Shown: positions 5,764-6,159 of the stretch, piece by piece
Layout: the number at the start of each line of letters is the position of its first letter
How positions within the stretch are numbered: the stretch's first letter is position 1
NCBI GenBank assembly: GCA_029821455.1
Contig: JALGTI010000195.1
Span: forward strand, 1 to 6,159
Length of the DNA: 6,159 bases
Source of the DNA: Candidatus Zipacnadia bacterium
GTDB taxonomy: Bacteria > Armatimonadota > Zipacnadia > Zipacnadales > Zipacnadaceae
Direction: 5' to 3'
Made by a program: the position numbers and the translations under genes
The notes under the pieces: generated by a model
Told to the model about the DNA's origin: nothing
Database searches by the model: none
The model's input: only the letters and a program-made list of their open reading frames with translations

Positions 5764-6126
5764 CTAACCGCTTATCGGCTGGAACTCGATTCTGGTCTCC
5801 TCGCCATCGCGGGCCACGGTGAGGGTGCAATTGCTCTGATACTCAGCCCGCTGGAGGGCCGCCAGCAGGTCCTTGGGGCAAGGCGTGGCCATCTCGCCAC
5901 AGGCGAGGATGACATCGTTCGCGCGCAGCCCAATGCTGGCAGCGAAGCCGCCGTCTCGGGTTTCAGTCACTTGAACACCGAGCCCCAGCGGGGTGCTGAC
6001 CGGCCCATAGACGACGCCGGCGCCCAGCAACGTTTCCAGGTCAGTGGCAGGGCACCGCTCGGCTGCTGGCTGGATTGCAGGCTCTGATGGTCGTGCTGAA
6101 GCCGCGCCGCCGGTGCTGCGGTTCAT
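5764..6126 (-). CDS. Small PDZ-domain protein (N-terminus uncertain, may extend past the window)
   Basis: From the ATG at 6126 this gives 120 residues. The last 75 or so form a PDZ domain: a carboxylate-binding-loop-like 'PLGLGVQVTE', then 'GGFAASIGLRANDVILACGEM' (the usual 'A...GL..GD.I....G' signature), then a helix (PKDLLAALQRAEYQ) and 'CTLTVARDGEETRIEF'. PDZ domains bind protein C-termini or internal peptides and are common in HtrA, CtpA and RseP proteases, but no protease domain is visible here. No signal peptide or membrane segment is seen in the visible part. The frame stays open upstream of 6126 to the window edge (a GTG at 6153 is also possible), so the true start may lie outside and an N-terminal anchor cannot be excluded. 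It converges on the sigma gene with 15 bases between the stops, so it is not in that operon. Partner unknown. Confidence 0.7.
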   Translation of the reverse strand: MNRSTGGAASARPSEPAIQPAAERCPATDLETLLGAGVVYGPVSTPLGLGVQVTETRDGGFAASIGLRANDVILACGEMATPCPKDLLAALQRAEYQSNCTLTVARDGEETRIEFQPISG

Positions 6127-6159
6127 CTCCCACCATTTTTCGCCCGCCCCCACCTCTGT

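Overview
This is a G+C-rich bacterial chromosomal window centred on a housekeeping pair, DNA primase (dnaG) followed at once by a group 1 (primary) sigma-70 factor (rpoD/sigA). They form a macromolecular-synthesis-type operon; the rpsU that precedes dnaG in enterobacteria is not next to it here. Glycine-rich exported proteins, Big_5/SbsA-type Ig-like repeats and hairpin repeats in the spacer fit a free-living environmental bacterium. I lean weakly towards Armatimonadota or a neighbouring phylum. This is an inference from style, not from a marker I can prove.

Layout: (1) 42-1089 encodes a secreted protein with two copies of a short 'IQLG...YGxPD' module, each interrupted by a long Gly/Pro/Met-rich segment. 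One base-level frameshift near 474-478 splits the gene into two overlapping frames. (2) A strong intrinsic terminator follows at 1120-1145. (3) A gene-free spacer of about 510 bases (1146-1655) holds several inverted repeats, including a perfect 24-bp palindrome. (4) dnaG runs 1656-3671. (5) The sigma factor follows at 3706-5748 (possible TTG start at 3679). (6) A small PDZ-domain gene on the minus strand converges on the sigma gene and runs up to, or past, the right edge.

The main discovery candidate is the sigma factor. All sigma-70 core regions are present, but between region 1.2 and region 2.1 there is an in-frame insert of 326 codons (4045-5022) made of Big_5-type Ig-like repeats with an exact 333-nt period. 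The insert starts in the second half of one repeat, contains two full repeats, and ends in the first half of a fourth. The two half-repeats complement each other to within a 7-residue loop, so the insert equals three whole repeats minus one loop. The position matches the 'non-conserved region' insert of E. coli sigma-70, a site already known to tolerate large additions. All four cysteines of the insert lie in the split domain. Either this is a real sigma factor carrying an extracellular-type domain, or it is an assembly chimera; the phase-matched ends argue for the former, and long reads or homologues would decide.

In function, DnaG primes replication and sigma directs RNA polymerase to housekeeping promoters. 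The Gly-rich and PDZ proteins have no evident link to that pair.
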